Source: Reyranella sp. CPCC 100927
GTDB taxonomy: Bacteria; Pseudomonadota; Alphaproteobacteria; Reyranellales; Reyranellaceae
Assembly: GCF_007859315.1 (NCBI RefSeq)
Contig: NZ_VOHA01000004.1
Coordinates: forward strand, 186,001-250,000
Direction of reading: 5' to 3'
DNA: 64,000 bases
Part shown: piece after piece, positions 17,493 through 26,959 of the stretch
Layout of the letters: each line of letters starts with the position of its first letter
Numbering within the stretch: position 1 is the first letter of the stretch
Position numbers and translations under genes: made by a program
Notes under the pieces: model-generated
Seen by the model: the letters and a program-made list of their open reading frames with translations, nothing else
What the model was told of the DNA's origin: nothing
The model's database searches: none

Positions 17493-18749
17493 GTGGACGT
17501 CGGCAACGGACCGTCATCGCGGCAGGCTGAAACCGCGGCCGGCGGCCGGGCGGTGTTGCGTGCGGTGCGCGAGGAGGCTCTGGCACAGCGCGTGGTCGCT
17601 CCGGTGCCCTCATCGCGGCGGCGCTGGTTGTGGGCGGCCGTCGCCGCCGCGGTCGTGTGCCTGGCCGGCGGCGCTGGCGCCTGGTGGATGATCGAGGAAC
17701 GCACCGCGCAGCAGGAGCGGGAGGCGGCGGCGGTCAGGGCGAAGACCGACGCGCAGGTAAGAGCGCGCGAGGTGGCCTCCGGCACGCGCCCGCTGCCCGA
17801 TCGGACACGCTCTGACGCCGTGATGCACACAGTGGCGGCCGACACGGCGGCGGCGGAGAAGATGCGCGACGCGGCACGGCCGCGGGGCGAGGCTGTCCGC
17901 GATTGCGCCCAATGCCCGGAGGTCGTGACGATCCCGGTCGGCGCGTTCATGATGGGCTCGACGCCGGCCGAGGATGATCGCGAGGGTGTACCACCTGTCG
18001 CGCGGGACAGTACGGCGCCGGCGCATCGCGTGATCATCGTCACGCCGTTCGCGCTGGGCAAATACCCGGTCACCCGCGGCGAGTTCGCCGCGTTCGTGGC
18101 GGCCACCGGCCATCAGACCGGCAATGCCTGCCTGATCAACGCCGCTGGCGAGGCGGACACGACCGGGCGGAACTGGCGCAAGCCGGGCTTCGCGCAAAGC
18201 GACCGCCATCCGGTGGTATGTGTGTCGGCCGATGACGCCCGGGCCTACGTGGCATGGCTGGCCAAGGTATCCGGCAAGCCGTACCGGCTGCCGACCGAGG
18301 CCGAATGGGAATATGCCGCGCGGGCCGGCAGCACGACCGCCCGAATCGGCGGCGACAGCCGTGCCGATACCTGCCGCTACGCCAATGTCTTCGATTTCAC
18401 GATCGCCAAGATGCTGGACGGCGATATCGGCGGGGACCGCAACGTCTTTCCCTGCAGCGATGAGCACGTCTACACCTCGCCGGTGGGCGCTTTTGCCGCC
18501 AACGCCTGGGGCCTGCACGACATGCTGGGCAACGTGTACCAGCTGACATCCGACTGCTGGCATCCCGGCTATCGCGATGCGCCGGTTGATGGCCAGTCGT
18601 GGGTGGAGGGTGGCGACTGCTCGCGCCGTGCTGTCCGTGGCGGCAGCTGGCAGACCAATGCCTGGGCGGCCCGCTTCGCCGCGCGGGGAAGCCATGCCGT
18701 GGGCGTTCGTACCACCAATGTCGGCTTCCGCGTCGCCCGCGACAACTGA
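17493..18749 (+). CDS. SUMF1-domain membrane protein, kinase-less copy of the downstream gene
   Basis: A 418-residue protein: a short N-terminus (about 20 residues, SSRQAETAAGG), one membrane helix near 50-70 (WLWAAVAAAVVCLAGGAGAW), a charged helical linker and a SUMF1/FGE-sulfatase domain (about 140-418, CPEVVTIPVGAFMMGSTPAE to GFRVARDN). The N-terminus, helix, linker and SUMF1 domain all match the next gene, which has a kinase domain inserted after the N-terminus. The C-terminal RAVRGGSWQTNAWAAR lacks the paired catalytic cysteines of formylglycine-generating enzymes. The start is GTG after AGGGGG. Confidence 0.85.
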   Translation: MDVGNGPSSRQAETAAGGRAVLRAVREEALAQRVVAPVPSSRRRWLWAAVAAAVVCLAGGAGAWWMIEERTAQQEREAAAVRAKTDAQVRAREVASGTRPLPDRTRSDAVMHTVAADTAAAEKMRDAARPRGEAVRDCAQCPEVVTIPVGAFMMGSTPAEDDREGVPPVARDSTAPAHRVIIVTPFALGKYPVTRGEFAAFVAATGHQTGNACLINAAGEADTTGRNWRKPGFAQSDRHPVVCVSADDARAYVAWLAKVSGKPYRLPTEAEWEYAARAGSTTARIGGDSRADTCRYANVFDFTIAKMLDGDIGGDRNVFPCSDEHVYTSPVGAFAANAWGLHDMLGNVYQLTSDCWHPGYRDAPVDGQSWVEGGDCSRRAVRGGSWQTNAWAARFAARGSHAVGVRTTNVGFRVARDN

Positions 18750-18865
18750 AGCATCGCCATAGCCCGCGCATCGGGCTTGCTTTCGCCGTTCCGTCAGCGG
18801 ACAGTTTATGTCGCGGACGCGGTCATCTCGCGGGGAGGCGGGAGGCGGCGCCAGGGGGACGCGGC

Positions 18866-21088
18866 TTGACGCAAGGCAGCAGCGGATCGGCATCCGGGCA
18901 GGCCGAGGCCTCGGCTGGCGGCAACACGATCGCGTTGCCGACCGGCAGCCGCATCGGCAAGTACACGGTGACGGCCCTGCTGGGCGTGGGCGGCTTCGGC
19001 ATTACCTATCGCGCGCTCGATACGCAGCTCGACCGCGAAATCGCGATCAAGGAATTCCTGCCCACCAGCATGGCGGCGCGCCAGCCCGACCTGACGGTGC
19101 TGCCGCATTCGACGCACCAGGCCGAAGACTTCCGTTGGGGCCGCGAGCGCTTCCTGGCCGAGGCCAAGACGCTGGCGCGGCTGGAGCGCGCCGCCGGCAT
19201 CGTGAGCGTGCACGATTTCCTGGAGGCCAACGGCACGGCCTACATGGTGATGGCGCTGGTGCCGGGCGAGACGCTCGAGGCCCGCCTGCGGCGCGACGGG
19301 CGCCTGACGCAGCCGACCATCGAGCGTCTGCTCTATCCGCTGCTCGATGGGCTGGAGCAGGTGCACCGCGCCGGCTTCCTGCATCGCGACATCAAGCCGG
19401 CCAATATCCTGATCGATACCGAGGGGGCGCCGGCGCTGATCGATTTCGGCGCCGCGCGCGTGGCGTTGCAGGACCGCACTCAGGCAATGACCGCCGTCTA
19501 TACGCCGGGCTACGCCGCCATCGAGCAGATGGGCTCGGCGCCGCAAGGACCGTGGACTGACGTCTACGGGCTCGCCGGTACGCTCTACCACTGCATCGCC
19601 GGCGCGCCGCCGCCCAACGCGCTCGACCGCATGATGGACGATACGCTGGTGCCGGCCCTCACGGTGGGGCGCGGTCACTACGCGCCCAGCCTGCTGGCGG
19701 CCATCGACGCTGGGTTACGGCTGAAGGCCGATGAGCGGCCACAGGCGATCGCGCAATGGCGGCCCGTGTTTGCCGGCGTGACGCCGACGTCGCGCGAGCT
19801 GCGCGATCACGCCCAGACGCGGCGCGTCGACGGCGCAGGAACGCCACCGCGACGGCGGCGATGGCTGTGGCCGGCGGTCGCCGCGATCGCGTTATGCACG
19901 GCCGGTGGCGCCGGCGCCTGGTGGGTGATCGAAGACCGCGCCGCACAGCGGGAGCGCGAAGCGGCCGCTGCAAAGGCGAAGATCGATGCGGAGGCGAGGG
20001 CGAAGGAAGCGGCGGCGGCGACGGCGCGCAAGGCAGCAGCCGACAAGGCGCGCACCGAAGCCGCGGCGCGTGACAAGGCGCGGGCCGAGGCTGCCGCGCG
20101 CGAGCAGGCCGAGCGGGATGCCAAGGCCCGCAAGGACGCCGATGAGAGGGCGCGCAAGGAAGCCGAGGAGGAAGTAGCGCGCAAGGTGGCGGCGGAGAAG
20201 GCCAGGGAGGCTGCGCGGCCGCGCGGCCAGGCCTTCCGCGACTGCGAGCAGTGCCCAGAGATCGTCATGGTGCCGGCCGGGACGTTCCTGATGGGCTCGA
20301 CGCCGGCCGAGAACGAGCGCGAGGGCGTACCGCCGGGGTCGCGGGAATACGCCATGCCGCAGCACCGGGTTACGCTCGCCGCGCCCTTCGCGCTCGGCAA
20401 ATACCCCGTGACCCGCGGCGAATTCGCTGCATTCGTGGCCGCGACCGGGCATCAGACCGGCACGTCCTGCGTGATCGGCGCCTGGGGTGACAAGTGGCAG
20501 GACACCGGCAACCGTTCTTGGCGCAATCCCGGTTACGCGCAGACGGACCGCCATCCCGTGGTCTGCGTCTCGTCGGAGGATGCGCGGGCCTATATGGCGT
20601 GGCTGAAGCGCACGACCGGCAGATCCTATCGGCTGCCGACGGAGGCGGAGTGGGAGTACGCGGCGCGCGCCGGCACCACGACGGCGCGCTTCTGGGGCGA
20701 TGGCCGCACCGAAGCCTGCCGCCATGCCAACGTGCTCGACCAGACGATTGCCAGCACGCTGGAGGTGCCACGCCATCAGCACGTCTTTCCCTGTGCCGAT
20801 GAGCACGCCTACACATCGCCGGTGGACGCGTTTGCGCCCAATCAGTGGGGACTGAACGACATGCTGGGCAACGTGCTGCAGTGGACATCGGACTGCTGGC
20901 ATGTCGGCTATGAACAGGCGCCAGCGGATGGCCGGTCGTGGGAGGAGGGTGGCGACTGCTCGCGCCGCGTCGCCCGTGGCGGTTCGTGGTTCACCAACGC
21001 CTGGGTCACGCGGTCGGCAACCCGCGTCCGCTACACGATCGGCGTGCGCAACTTCATGGTCGGCTTCCGCGTGGCGCGCGACAACTGA
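18866..21088 (+). CDS. Ser/Thr protein kinase - SUMF1 domain fusion
   Basis: A 740-residue membrane protein. The kinase domain (about 30-300) is intact: P-loop GVGGFGITY, lysine K62 in IAIKEF, HRDIKPANIL (catalytic D175) and DFG at 193-195. One transmembrane helix follows near 334-355, then a charged Ala/Lys/Glu-rich coiled coil (357-450) and a SUMF1 domain (465-740) ending RVARGGSWFTNAW without FGE cysteines. A TTG start with AGGGGGA seven bases upstream fits the homologous upstream gene; an ATG-initiated longer frame would overlap that gene by 150 bases. Probably signals across the inner membrane with the SUMF1 domain outside. Confidence 0.88.
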   Translation: MTQGSSGSASGQAEASAGGNTIALPTGSRIGKYTVTALLGVGGFGITYRALDTQLDREIAIKEFLPTSMAARQPDLTVLPHSTHQAEDFRWGRERFLAEAKTLARLERAAGIVSVHDFLEANGTAYMVMALVPGETLEARLRRDGRLTQPTIERLLYPLLDGLEQVHRAGFLHRDIKPANILIDTEGAPALIDFGAARVALQDRTQAMTAVYTPGYAAIEQMGSAPQGPWTDVYGLAGTLYHCIAGAPPPNALDRMMDDTLVPALTVGRGHYAPSLLAAIDAGLRLKADERPQAIAQWRPVFAGVTPTSRELRDHAQTRRVDGAGTPPRRRRWLWPAVAAIALCTAGGAGAWWVIEDRAAQREREAAAAKAKIDAEARAKEAAAATARKAAADKARTEAAARDKARAEAAAREQAERDAKARKDADERARKEAEEEVARKVAAEKAREAARPRGQAFRDCEQCPEIVMVPAGTFLMGSTPAENEREGVPPGSREYAMPQHRVTLAAPFALGKYPVTRGEFAAFVAATGHQTGTSCVIGAWGDKWQDTGNRSWRNPGYAQTDRHPVVCVSSEDARAYMAWLKRTTGRSYRLPTEAEWEYAARAGTTTARFWGDGRTEACRHANVLDQTIASTLEVPRHQHVFPCADEHAYTSPVDAFAPNQWGLNDMLGNVLQWTSDCWHVGYEQAPADGRSWEEGGDCSRRVARGGSWFTNAWVTRSATRVRYTIGVRNFMVGFRVARDN

Positions 21089-21363
21089 GTCGTTTGCGCT
21101 GCCCGTGATCCGTGTACCTCTTCCTTCCGAGGTCGTCCGCACGTCGAGTCCGCGCGCAACCGATCGTCATTCCATTTGGCTATGACGCACAAAGCTTCTT
21201 CTCTGGTGAGGCCTGCAGCGCAGTGTAAATAGTGCCGAGACAGCGTTGGCGTTGCGCATGGGACCGAGCCAGATATCCATCTGTCGTCCCGCACGCCGTG
21301 CCTTGTCTCGCCCGGAACGGCAAGCTTGCCGCCCATCGCCGGGGATGAACACCTGAGGACACA

Positions 21364-22056
21364 ATGGATCCGTTCGCCAATATGCCCCCGCAAGCCAAGA
21401 TCTGGTTGATGCGGGCGGCCCAGGCCCAGTCCGAGCTTGACGGCAAGCTGAAGACCGCGAAGGCCATCGGTGTCGTTCTGAAGGATCTCCTCGGCAAGTC
21501 ACCGATGCAGGTGCAGGCCATCGCCAAAACGACCCAGTCCGTCCTGCAGGAACGTCGCCTGGCGAAGACCGCGCGCGAGGTGCAGGTTGCCGCCGAGGTC
21601 ATCGAAGAGACGGCCAAACTGTCACCCGAGGCGATGCAAGCCCTGAAGGCCGCACCGGAAATTGCGGCGGCCGAGGTTGAAACGATGGTGTTCAAGAACG
21701 GCCAGTGGGTGCGCCTGGCGAGTCGGTCGGCCGGCACGCTCCTGTCGTGCTTCTCCGTGCTGGCGTCAGCGTCACTGATCGTTGATGCGCTGATGCTCAC
21801 GGCGAGACCGGCGGGTGCCGCGGAATGGGAGGTCACTCCCGAACTCATTCGCCGCGCGCGCCAGTTGCAAGCATCCGCCGGACCGTTGACGGCCGCTGAC
21901 AGCAACATCGTGCTGCAGGTGACCCACTATCGACTGCAATTCGCTCTGCAGACCTTTGTTGAGATCATGCAGCAGCATGTTGGCGACCTGCAACGACAAG
22001 CACAGCTCCAAGCGCAGCGGACCAATCCGGCATGGCGACCGGGCGCACGATGGTAG
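21364..22056 (+). CDS. Hypothetical helical protein with one central hydrophobic segment
   Basis: A 230-residue protein without signal peptide. It is mostly alpha-helical and rich in Ala, Gln and Lys, with one hydrophobic segment at about residues 122-145 (TLLSCFSVLASASLIVDALML) and a Gln-rich C-terminus (QLQAQRTNPAWRP). The 275 bases before it contain no gene I can support. No family recognised. It resembles small unexported helical proteins that accompany injection-type systems only in general character, so this is not a functional call. Confidence 0.6.
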   Translation: MDPFANMPPQAKIWLMRAAQAQSELDGKLKTAKAIGVVLKDLLGKSPMQVQAIAKTTQSVLQERRLAKTAREVQVAAEVIEETAKLSPEAMQALKAAPEIAAAEVETMVFKNGQWVRLASRSAGTLLSCFSVLASASLIVDALMLTARPAGAAEWEVTPELIRRARQLQASAGPLTAADSNIVLQVTHYRLQFALQTFVEIMQQHVGDLQRQAQLQAQRTNPAWRPGARW

Positions 22057-22207
22057 AGCGGGATTCCGGTCAACCTGGGGGCGGGGCGTCTCGCCCGAGT
22101 TTTCCAGGGCACGATCCGTTGCAACGCAACCCGTGGCAACCGTCGTAGCGGATAAGGTGGACAGTCGCGGTGTCAACGTCGATTGTAGCGGCACCTTGGT
22201 TGTGCGC

Positions 22208-23014
22208 ATGGACAATCGCGTGACGAGAGCGATCGGACTGGCGGCGCTGACAGTGCTGGACGTTGCGCCGCCCGAGCAAATCGAGACCGCAGCCGCGGCC
22301 GGCTACAGCCATGTCGGCTTGCGCCTGATACCGGCCACGCCGGAGGAGGTCCGTCATCCCGTTATCGGCGATACGCCGATGGTGCGCGAACTCGAGCGGC
22401 GCCTGGTCGACACCGGCATCAAGGTGCTGGACGTCGAGATCTTCCGGCTGACGCCCGAGGTGCGCATCGCCGACTTCGAGTCGGCCCTGGCGACCGCCGC
22501 GCGGCTGGGTGCGCAGCACATCCTGGTGGCGGGCAACGATCCGCAGGAGGCGCGGCTGGCCGACAGTTTCGCGCAGCTCGGCACCTTGGCCGCGCGATAC
22601 GGCCTCAACGCCTGCCTGGAGCCGATGCCGTGGACGGATGTCGCCACCGTGGCGACGGCCCGGCGCATCGTGACAGCCGGCGGTGCCGCCAACAGTGGCG
22701 TCCTTCTCGATGCCATCCACTTCTTTCGCGCCGACAACAGCCTGGCGGAGGTTGCCGCCTTGCCGCGGTCCTGGCTGCACTACATGCAGCTGTGCGATGC
22801 GCCGGCAGCGTGCCCCACCGATCGGGCCGAACTGATCCGGCAGGCGCGCGGCGACCGGCTGTTTCCCGGCGACGGCGGCCTCGATCTGCGCGGCCTGCTG
22901 CAGGCGTTGCCCCCGGATATTCCCATCAGCCTGGAAGTGCCGATCGCGCAGAAGATGGATCCGCTCGAGCGCGCCCGCCGGGCGCTCGTCGCTGCGCAGC
23001 GCGTGCTGGCTTAG
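22208..23014 (+). CDS. Sugar phosphate isomerase/epimerase family protein
   Basis: A 268-residue xylose isomerase-like TIM barrel (AP endonuclease 2 fold). Features: AAAAGYSHVGLRLIP near the start, ILVAGNDPQEARL, ACLEPMPWTDVATV with the metal-binding glutamate, SGVLLDAIHFFRADNS with D and H ligands, MQLCDAPAA and the last strand IPISLEVPI. The ATG before DNRVTRAIGLAAL is used; the frame is open further upstream but lacks homology there. Likely cytosolic metal-dependent sugar or cyclitol isomerase. Ends just before a family A palindrome. Confidence 0.85.
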   Translation: MDNRVTRAIGLAALTVLDVAPPEQIETAAAAGYSHVGLRLIPATPEEVRHPVIGDTPMVRELERRLVDTGIKVLDVEIFRLTPEVRIADFESALATAARLGAQHILVAGNDPQEARLADSFAQLGTLAARYGLNACLEPMPWTDVATVATARRIVTAGGAANSGVLLDAIHFFRADNSLAEVAALPRSWLHYMQLCDAPAACPTDRAELIRQARGDRLFPGDGGLDLRGLLQALPPDIPISLEVPIAQKMDPLERARRALVAAQRVLA

Positions 23015-23020
23015 CACCAC

Positions 23021-23109
23021 CTGTCATCCCGAGCGCAGCGAGGGATCTTCTGCAAGTGACGCAGGGTGCGCCTGCATAGAAAGATCCCTCGCTGCGCTCG
23101 GGATGACAG
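23021..23109. repeat. Dispersed palindromic repeat (family A, copy 3)
   Basis: Perfect 29-base inverted arms (23021-23049 and 23081-23109) with core GTCATCCCGAGCGCAGCGAG, separated by 31 bases. The element lies between the convergent isomerase-like and prolyl iminopeptidase genes, three bases from the latter's stop codon. Same family as the copies near 2.0 and 5.9 kb. Confidence 0.9.
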
Positions 23110-23112
23110 TCG

Positions 23113-24102
<990 letters not shown>

Positions 24103-24133
24103 CTACGGTCATCCGTGCCCGATATAGTCCAAC

Positions 24134-24159
24134 AAGCCCATGCTGCGAAGCATGGGCTT
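24134..24159 (-). terminator. Perfect hairpin downstream of the exported repeat protein
   Basis: AAGCCCATGCT and AGCATGGGCTT form a perfect 11-base stem around a 4-base loop. It lies between the stop of the gene ending at 24206 and the start of pip on the same strand. There is no strong T-run on the minus strand after it, so it is a weaker intrinsic terminator or a REP-like hairpin. Confidence 0.55.
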
Positions 24160-24205
24160 CCGCCTACCGCAGGAGACGGGTTGCTCCCAGGCGCGGTGGA
24201 ATCGT

Positions 24206-25804
24206 TCAGGGCATGACGACGTCGATCTCGGCGCCCAGGATATCGAAGACCACCCGGCCCTGGCGGCCGTCCTTTTCGGCGCGCACCTCCACGACGGGGA
24301 TGCCGCGCGGCGAGCGCGCGATCATCCGGTTGTCACCGCGCGCGATCGTGTAGCGCACGACCGCCCCGCCATCGAGCTTCAGCCGCCGCAGGGCGCGTGG
24401 CGTGAACTCGGCCAAGCGCTCCGTGGTCAGCGGCGCCAGTTCGTCGAGGGTGAAGACCCGGGTCGGTTCGGGCCGCTTGTCCCAGGGCATGATGGGCGGG
24501 CCTTCGCGTCGGATCGTCTCGACGTTCATCATCAGGTTCACCATCGTGCCCGGCGCCTGAGGATCCTCGACCATGATCCGTGCCGACGAATGGTTGATGA
24601 AGATCTCGTGGAACCGCGCTTTCGGGCCGAACTCGGCCCCGATCCGCGACAGCGTCTTCTGGATCGTGGCGGGCGCGAGCCAGGGCTCGACCGGCCGGCG
24701 GCTGGGCGGCAGGATGGCCTCAAGCACCTGGGCAGACGTGCTGATCATCGCCACGCCGCGCTCGCTCCTGTCGGCGCCGATTTCGACGGCCCAGCGCACA
24801 TCGGTCTGCCGGGCGCCCGTGGTTGGTTTCTCGGCCTTGATGAACGTGATCTTGCTGTCCTGCATGCCGAGCGCGGTTCGCGCCGCAGCCTTGATCTGCG
24901 GCAGCTTCGTGTAGTCCAGCGCCGACAGGCTGAACGGCGCGGTGCCGCGCATCTGCGAATCGACCCGGGGCGTGTCGACGATGCCGCGCTTCACGCCGGA
25001 CAGATTCCAGGAATAGTCGCGCCTCATCCCCGGGTTCGTCGGATGGTCGGCCACGACGAAGAGGTAGGTGTTGTATACGCGCACCTCATGCACGACCGCA
25101 CCGGGACCGATGACCGCCAGTAGGTCATCCCGCGCCTGCGCCATCGGCCAATCGTCCTGCGCCAGCAGGTCGAGTCGCCGCGCGCGGTTGGTCTGCGACA
25201 GGTCGAGGCCGACGATTCGCCCGCCGGCATCGGCGAAGGCGGTGGCGCTCTCACGGCCGCTGGTGACGGGGATGGTCCAGCGCACCTCGTCGTAAGCGGG
25301 TTTCGGCATGATCGCGATGCGCCGGTCGATGATGACGCGCTCCACCTGGCCCGGTTCTTCAAGTCCCACGCGCCGGATCGCGTTGGCGATGACGCTGGTG
25401 ACGTCGGCCAGCGCCACGTCGCGCAGCGGGAAGAAGCCGCCCTCCGCCTCGGCAACGATGGTGTCGGTGTGTGACGGCGTCGGGCCGCTGACCGACTCGC
25501 GATCGATCAGCAGGATCCGCTGGCGCGTCACCGTCCAGGCATCGACGTCATGCGGCAGCCGGCGGCCCTGGACCAGGAGCGTGATCTTGTGCGGCTCGAT
25601 GGTGATGCGCGAGACCGCCGGCGTGTGGCCGATCTCCTTGACCAGGCGCGCAACGGCGTTGCTCGCCGCGCCCGGCGTGCTGAGATAGTCGTCGCGCCTG
25701 TCCTGGGCCGGCGCGGGGGCGGGCTGACCGCACAGCAGCGCCATCGCCGCGAGGATCACGAGCACGCGGCGGCGCCAGGGGATGCCTGGACCGTGATGGG
25801 TCAT
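24206..25804 (-). CDS. Exported hypothetical protein with alternating PepSY-like repeats
   Basis: A 532-residue protein with a signal peptide (basic start WRRRVLVILAAMALLCG, cleavage near APAQ). The mature part appears to alternate two kinds of unit: a helix-strand unit such as VTSVIANAIRRVGLEEP, repeated at about 60, 130, 280 and 450, and a strand pair such as EVRWTIPVTSG/AFADAGGRIVGLDL, repeated as DVRWAVEIG and VVEVRAEKDGRQGRVVFDI. The pattern recalls PepSY-like repeats. No catalytic motif seen. The ATG before THHGPGIPWRRR is used because it starts the signal peptide. Function unknown; periplasmic or surface location is inferred. Confidence 0.7.
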   Translation of the reverse strand: MTHHGPGIPWRRRVLVILAAMALLCGQPAPAPAQDRRDDYLSTPGAASNAVARLVKEIGHTPAVSRITIEPHKITLLVQGRRLPHDVDAWTVTRQRILLIDRESVSGPTPSHTDTIVAEAEGGFFPLRDVALADVTSVIANAIRRVGLEEPGQVERVIIDRRIAIMPKPAYDEVRWTIPVTSGRESATAFADAGGRIVGLDLSQTNRARRLDLLAQDDWPMAQARDDLLAVIGPGAVVHEVRVYNTYLFVVADHPTNPGMRRDYSWNLSGVKRGIVDTPRVDSQMRGTAPFSLSALDYTKLPQIKAAARTALGMQDSKITFIKAEKPTTGARQTDVRWAVEIGADRSERGVAMISTSAQVLEAILPPSRRPVEPWLAPATIQKTLSRIGAEFGPKARFHEIFINHSSARIMVEDPQAPGTMVNLMMNVETIRREGPPIMPWDKRPEPTRVFTLDELAPLTTERLAEFTPRALRRLKLDGGAVVRYTIARGDNRMIARSPRGIPVVEVRAEKDGRQGRVVFDILGAEIDVVMP

Positions 25805-25960
25805 GTCGAGCCCCCCACAATCGATGTCAGTCCCGAACGGAAGGCGCATGCTGCATGACACGCCGATTGCGCGCGTCAACCTTTAGGTTGAGGGCGTTTG
25901 ATTTCGTGCGCACGGTCTGGTGCCACTGGCGTGTCAACCCCGCCTTGAAGTGGGCGGCTG

Positions 25961-26839
25961 CTACCGTTCCTTGCGTTCGAGCCAGAAACCGGGACCGTGG
26001 TACCAGACCCGGGCGGCAACATCTGCCGTGGGCGCACCGCGGTGCAGGGCCCGGATCGGGATTTCGCGGCGCTGCCAGGGGACGGACGGTGCCTCGCGCG
26101 GCTCCAACGCCTGTTGCAGGCGGATGGCGGCTTCAGCATTGCGCCCGCCGGCGCAGTGGAAAATGCCGACGCCGCTGATGGCGTCAGCCGTGTAGGCTTC
26201 GCCGCGGCGGATGACACGCAGCATGAATCCCAGCCAGTTCTCGCCTGTGAGCGGCATCAGCAACCGGCCGCCCTCGGCAAGGCGGTCGATCCAGAACGGC
26301 GAGGGATGGGTGGAGCCCGCGAACACCACGACGGCATCGACCTCACCCGGGTCATGCCTGCGTCCGTCGCCCGCGACGACCGTGACCTGTGGCCAGGGCG
26401 CGAGGTTCGCTGCTGCCCGTGCCGCAAGATCGGGATCGTACTCGACCGCCACGACTCGACCGACAGGCCCGACGATCGCGGCCAGCACCGCGGTGTAGTA
26501 GCCAGTACCGGCGCCGACCTGCATCACGCGCTCGCCGCGCTCCAGGTCGAGGTGATCGAGATTGTGTGCCCAGAAGCTCGGCATGCCGTTGTTGAGGCGG
26601 CGCGCCGGGTCGATGGCGACCAGCACGTCGTGATAGAGCCAATGCGGCTGGTCGTCCGGCGTCGTGAAGGGATCGTCGGGCCGCTTGTCCGGCATGATCT
26701 GCCATGGTCCCGGTCCCAGGAAGTGCTCGCGCGGTACCGCGGCGAAGGCATCGACGATGGCCGGGTTGCGCCGGATCGGGGCCGTGAGCCGCAGTCCCTC
26801 GGCATACCACCGGCGCAGCGCCGTCGTGTCGTCCTGCAT
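25961..26839 (-). CDS. Protein-L-isoaspartate O-methyltransferase family protein
   Basis: A 292-residue SAM-dependent methyltransferase of the PCMT family, which in its classical form repairs isoaspartyl residues. Features: VDAFAAVPREHFLGPGPWQ (family N-terminus), ERVMQVGAGTGYYTAVLAAIVG (SAM motif I), VVAVEYDPDLAARAAANLA, VVAGDGRRHDPGEVDAVVVF and a C-terminal extension beyond the usual 210 residues. AAGAGGG lies before the ATG. The extended length and the SAGG variants mean substrate could differ from the repair enzyme. Confidence 0.85.
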   Translation of the reverse strand: MQDDTTALRRWYAEGLRLTAPIRRNPAIVDAFAAVPREHFLGPGPWQIMPDKRPDDPFTTPDDQPHWLYHDVLVAIDPARRLNNGMPSFWAHNLDHLDLERGERVMQVGAGTGYYTAVLAAIVGPVGRVVAVEYDPDLAARAAANLAPWPQVTVVAGDGRRHDPGEVDAVVVFAGSTHPSPFWIDRLAEGGRLLMPLTGENWLGFMLRVIRRGEAYTADAISGVGIFHCAGGRNAEAAIRLQQALEPREAPSVPWQRREIPIRALHRGAPTADVAARVWYHGPGFWLERKER

Positions 26840-26959
26840 GGGTCCCTCTTTGTGCGGAGTGGCGTCTCCAAGCAGTGCGGTCGACCGGGGCAGGGGCGGA
26901 CACGGCAGAAAAAATTGTGTCACCCTGTCCGCGTGGACCCCTGGCAAGCGCATACTGCC

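Noticed and set aside
18599-18865. ATG-initiated longer kinase-SUMF1 protein
   Set aside because: It would overlap the preceding SUMF1 gene by 150 bases with no homologous N-terminus. The TTG start has a ribosome binding site and matches the paralogue.
17493-21088. Sulfatase-activating formylglycine-generating enzymes
   Set aside because: Both SUMF1 domains lack the active cysteines in the RGGSW region, and no sulfatase gene lies nearby.
1967-23109. CRISPR array
   Set aside because: The family A repeats are single palindromes kilobases apart, not a regular repeat-spacer series, and no cas genes are present.
25997-26959. 517-residue form of the sigma-like protein
   Set aside because: The first 321 residues are antisense to the isoaspartyl methyltransferase-like gene and show no sigma features.
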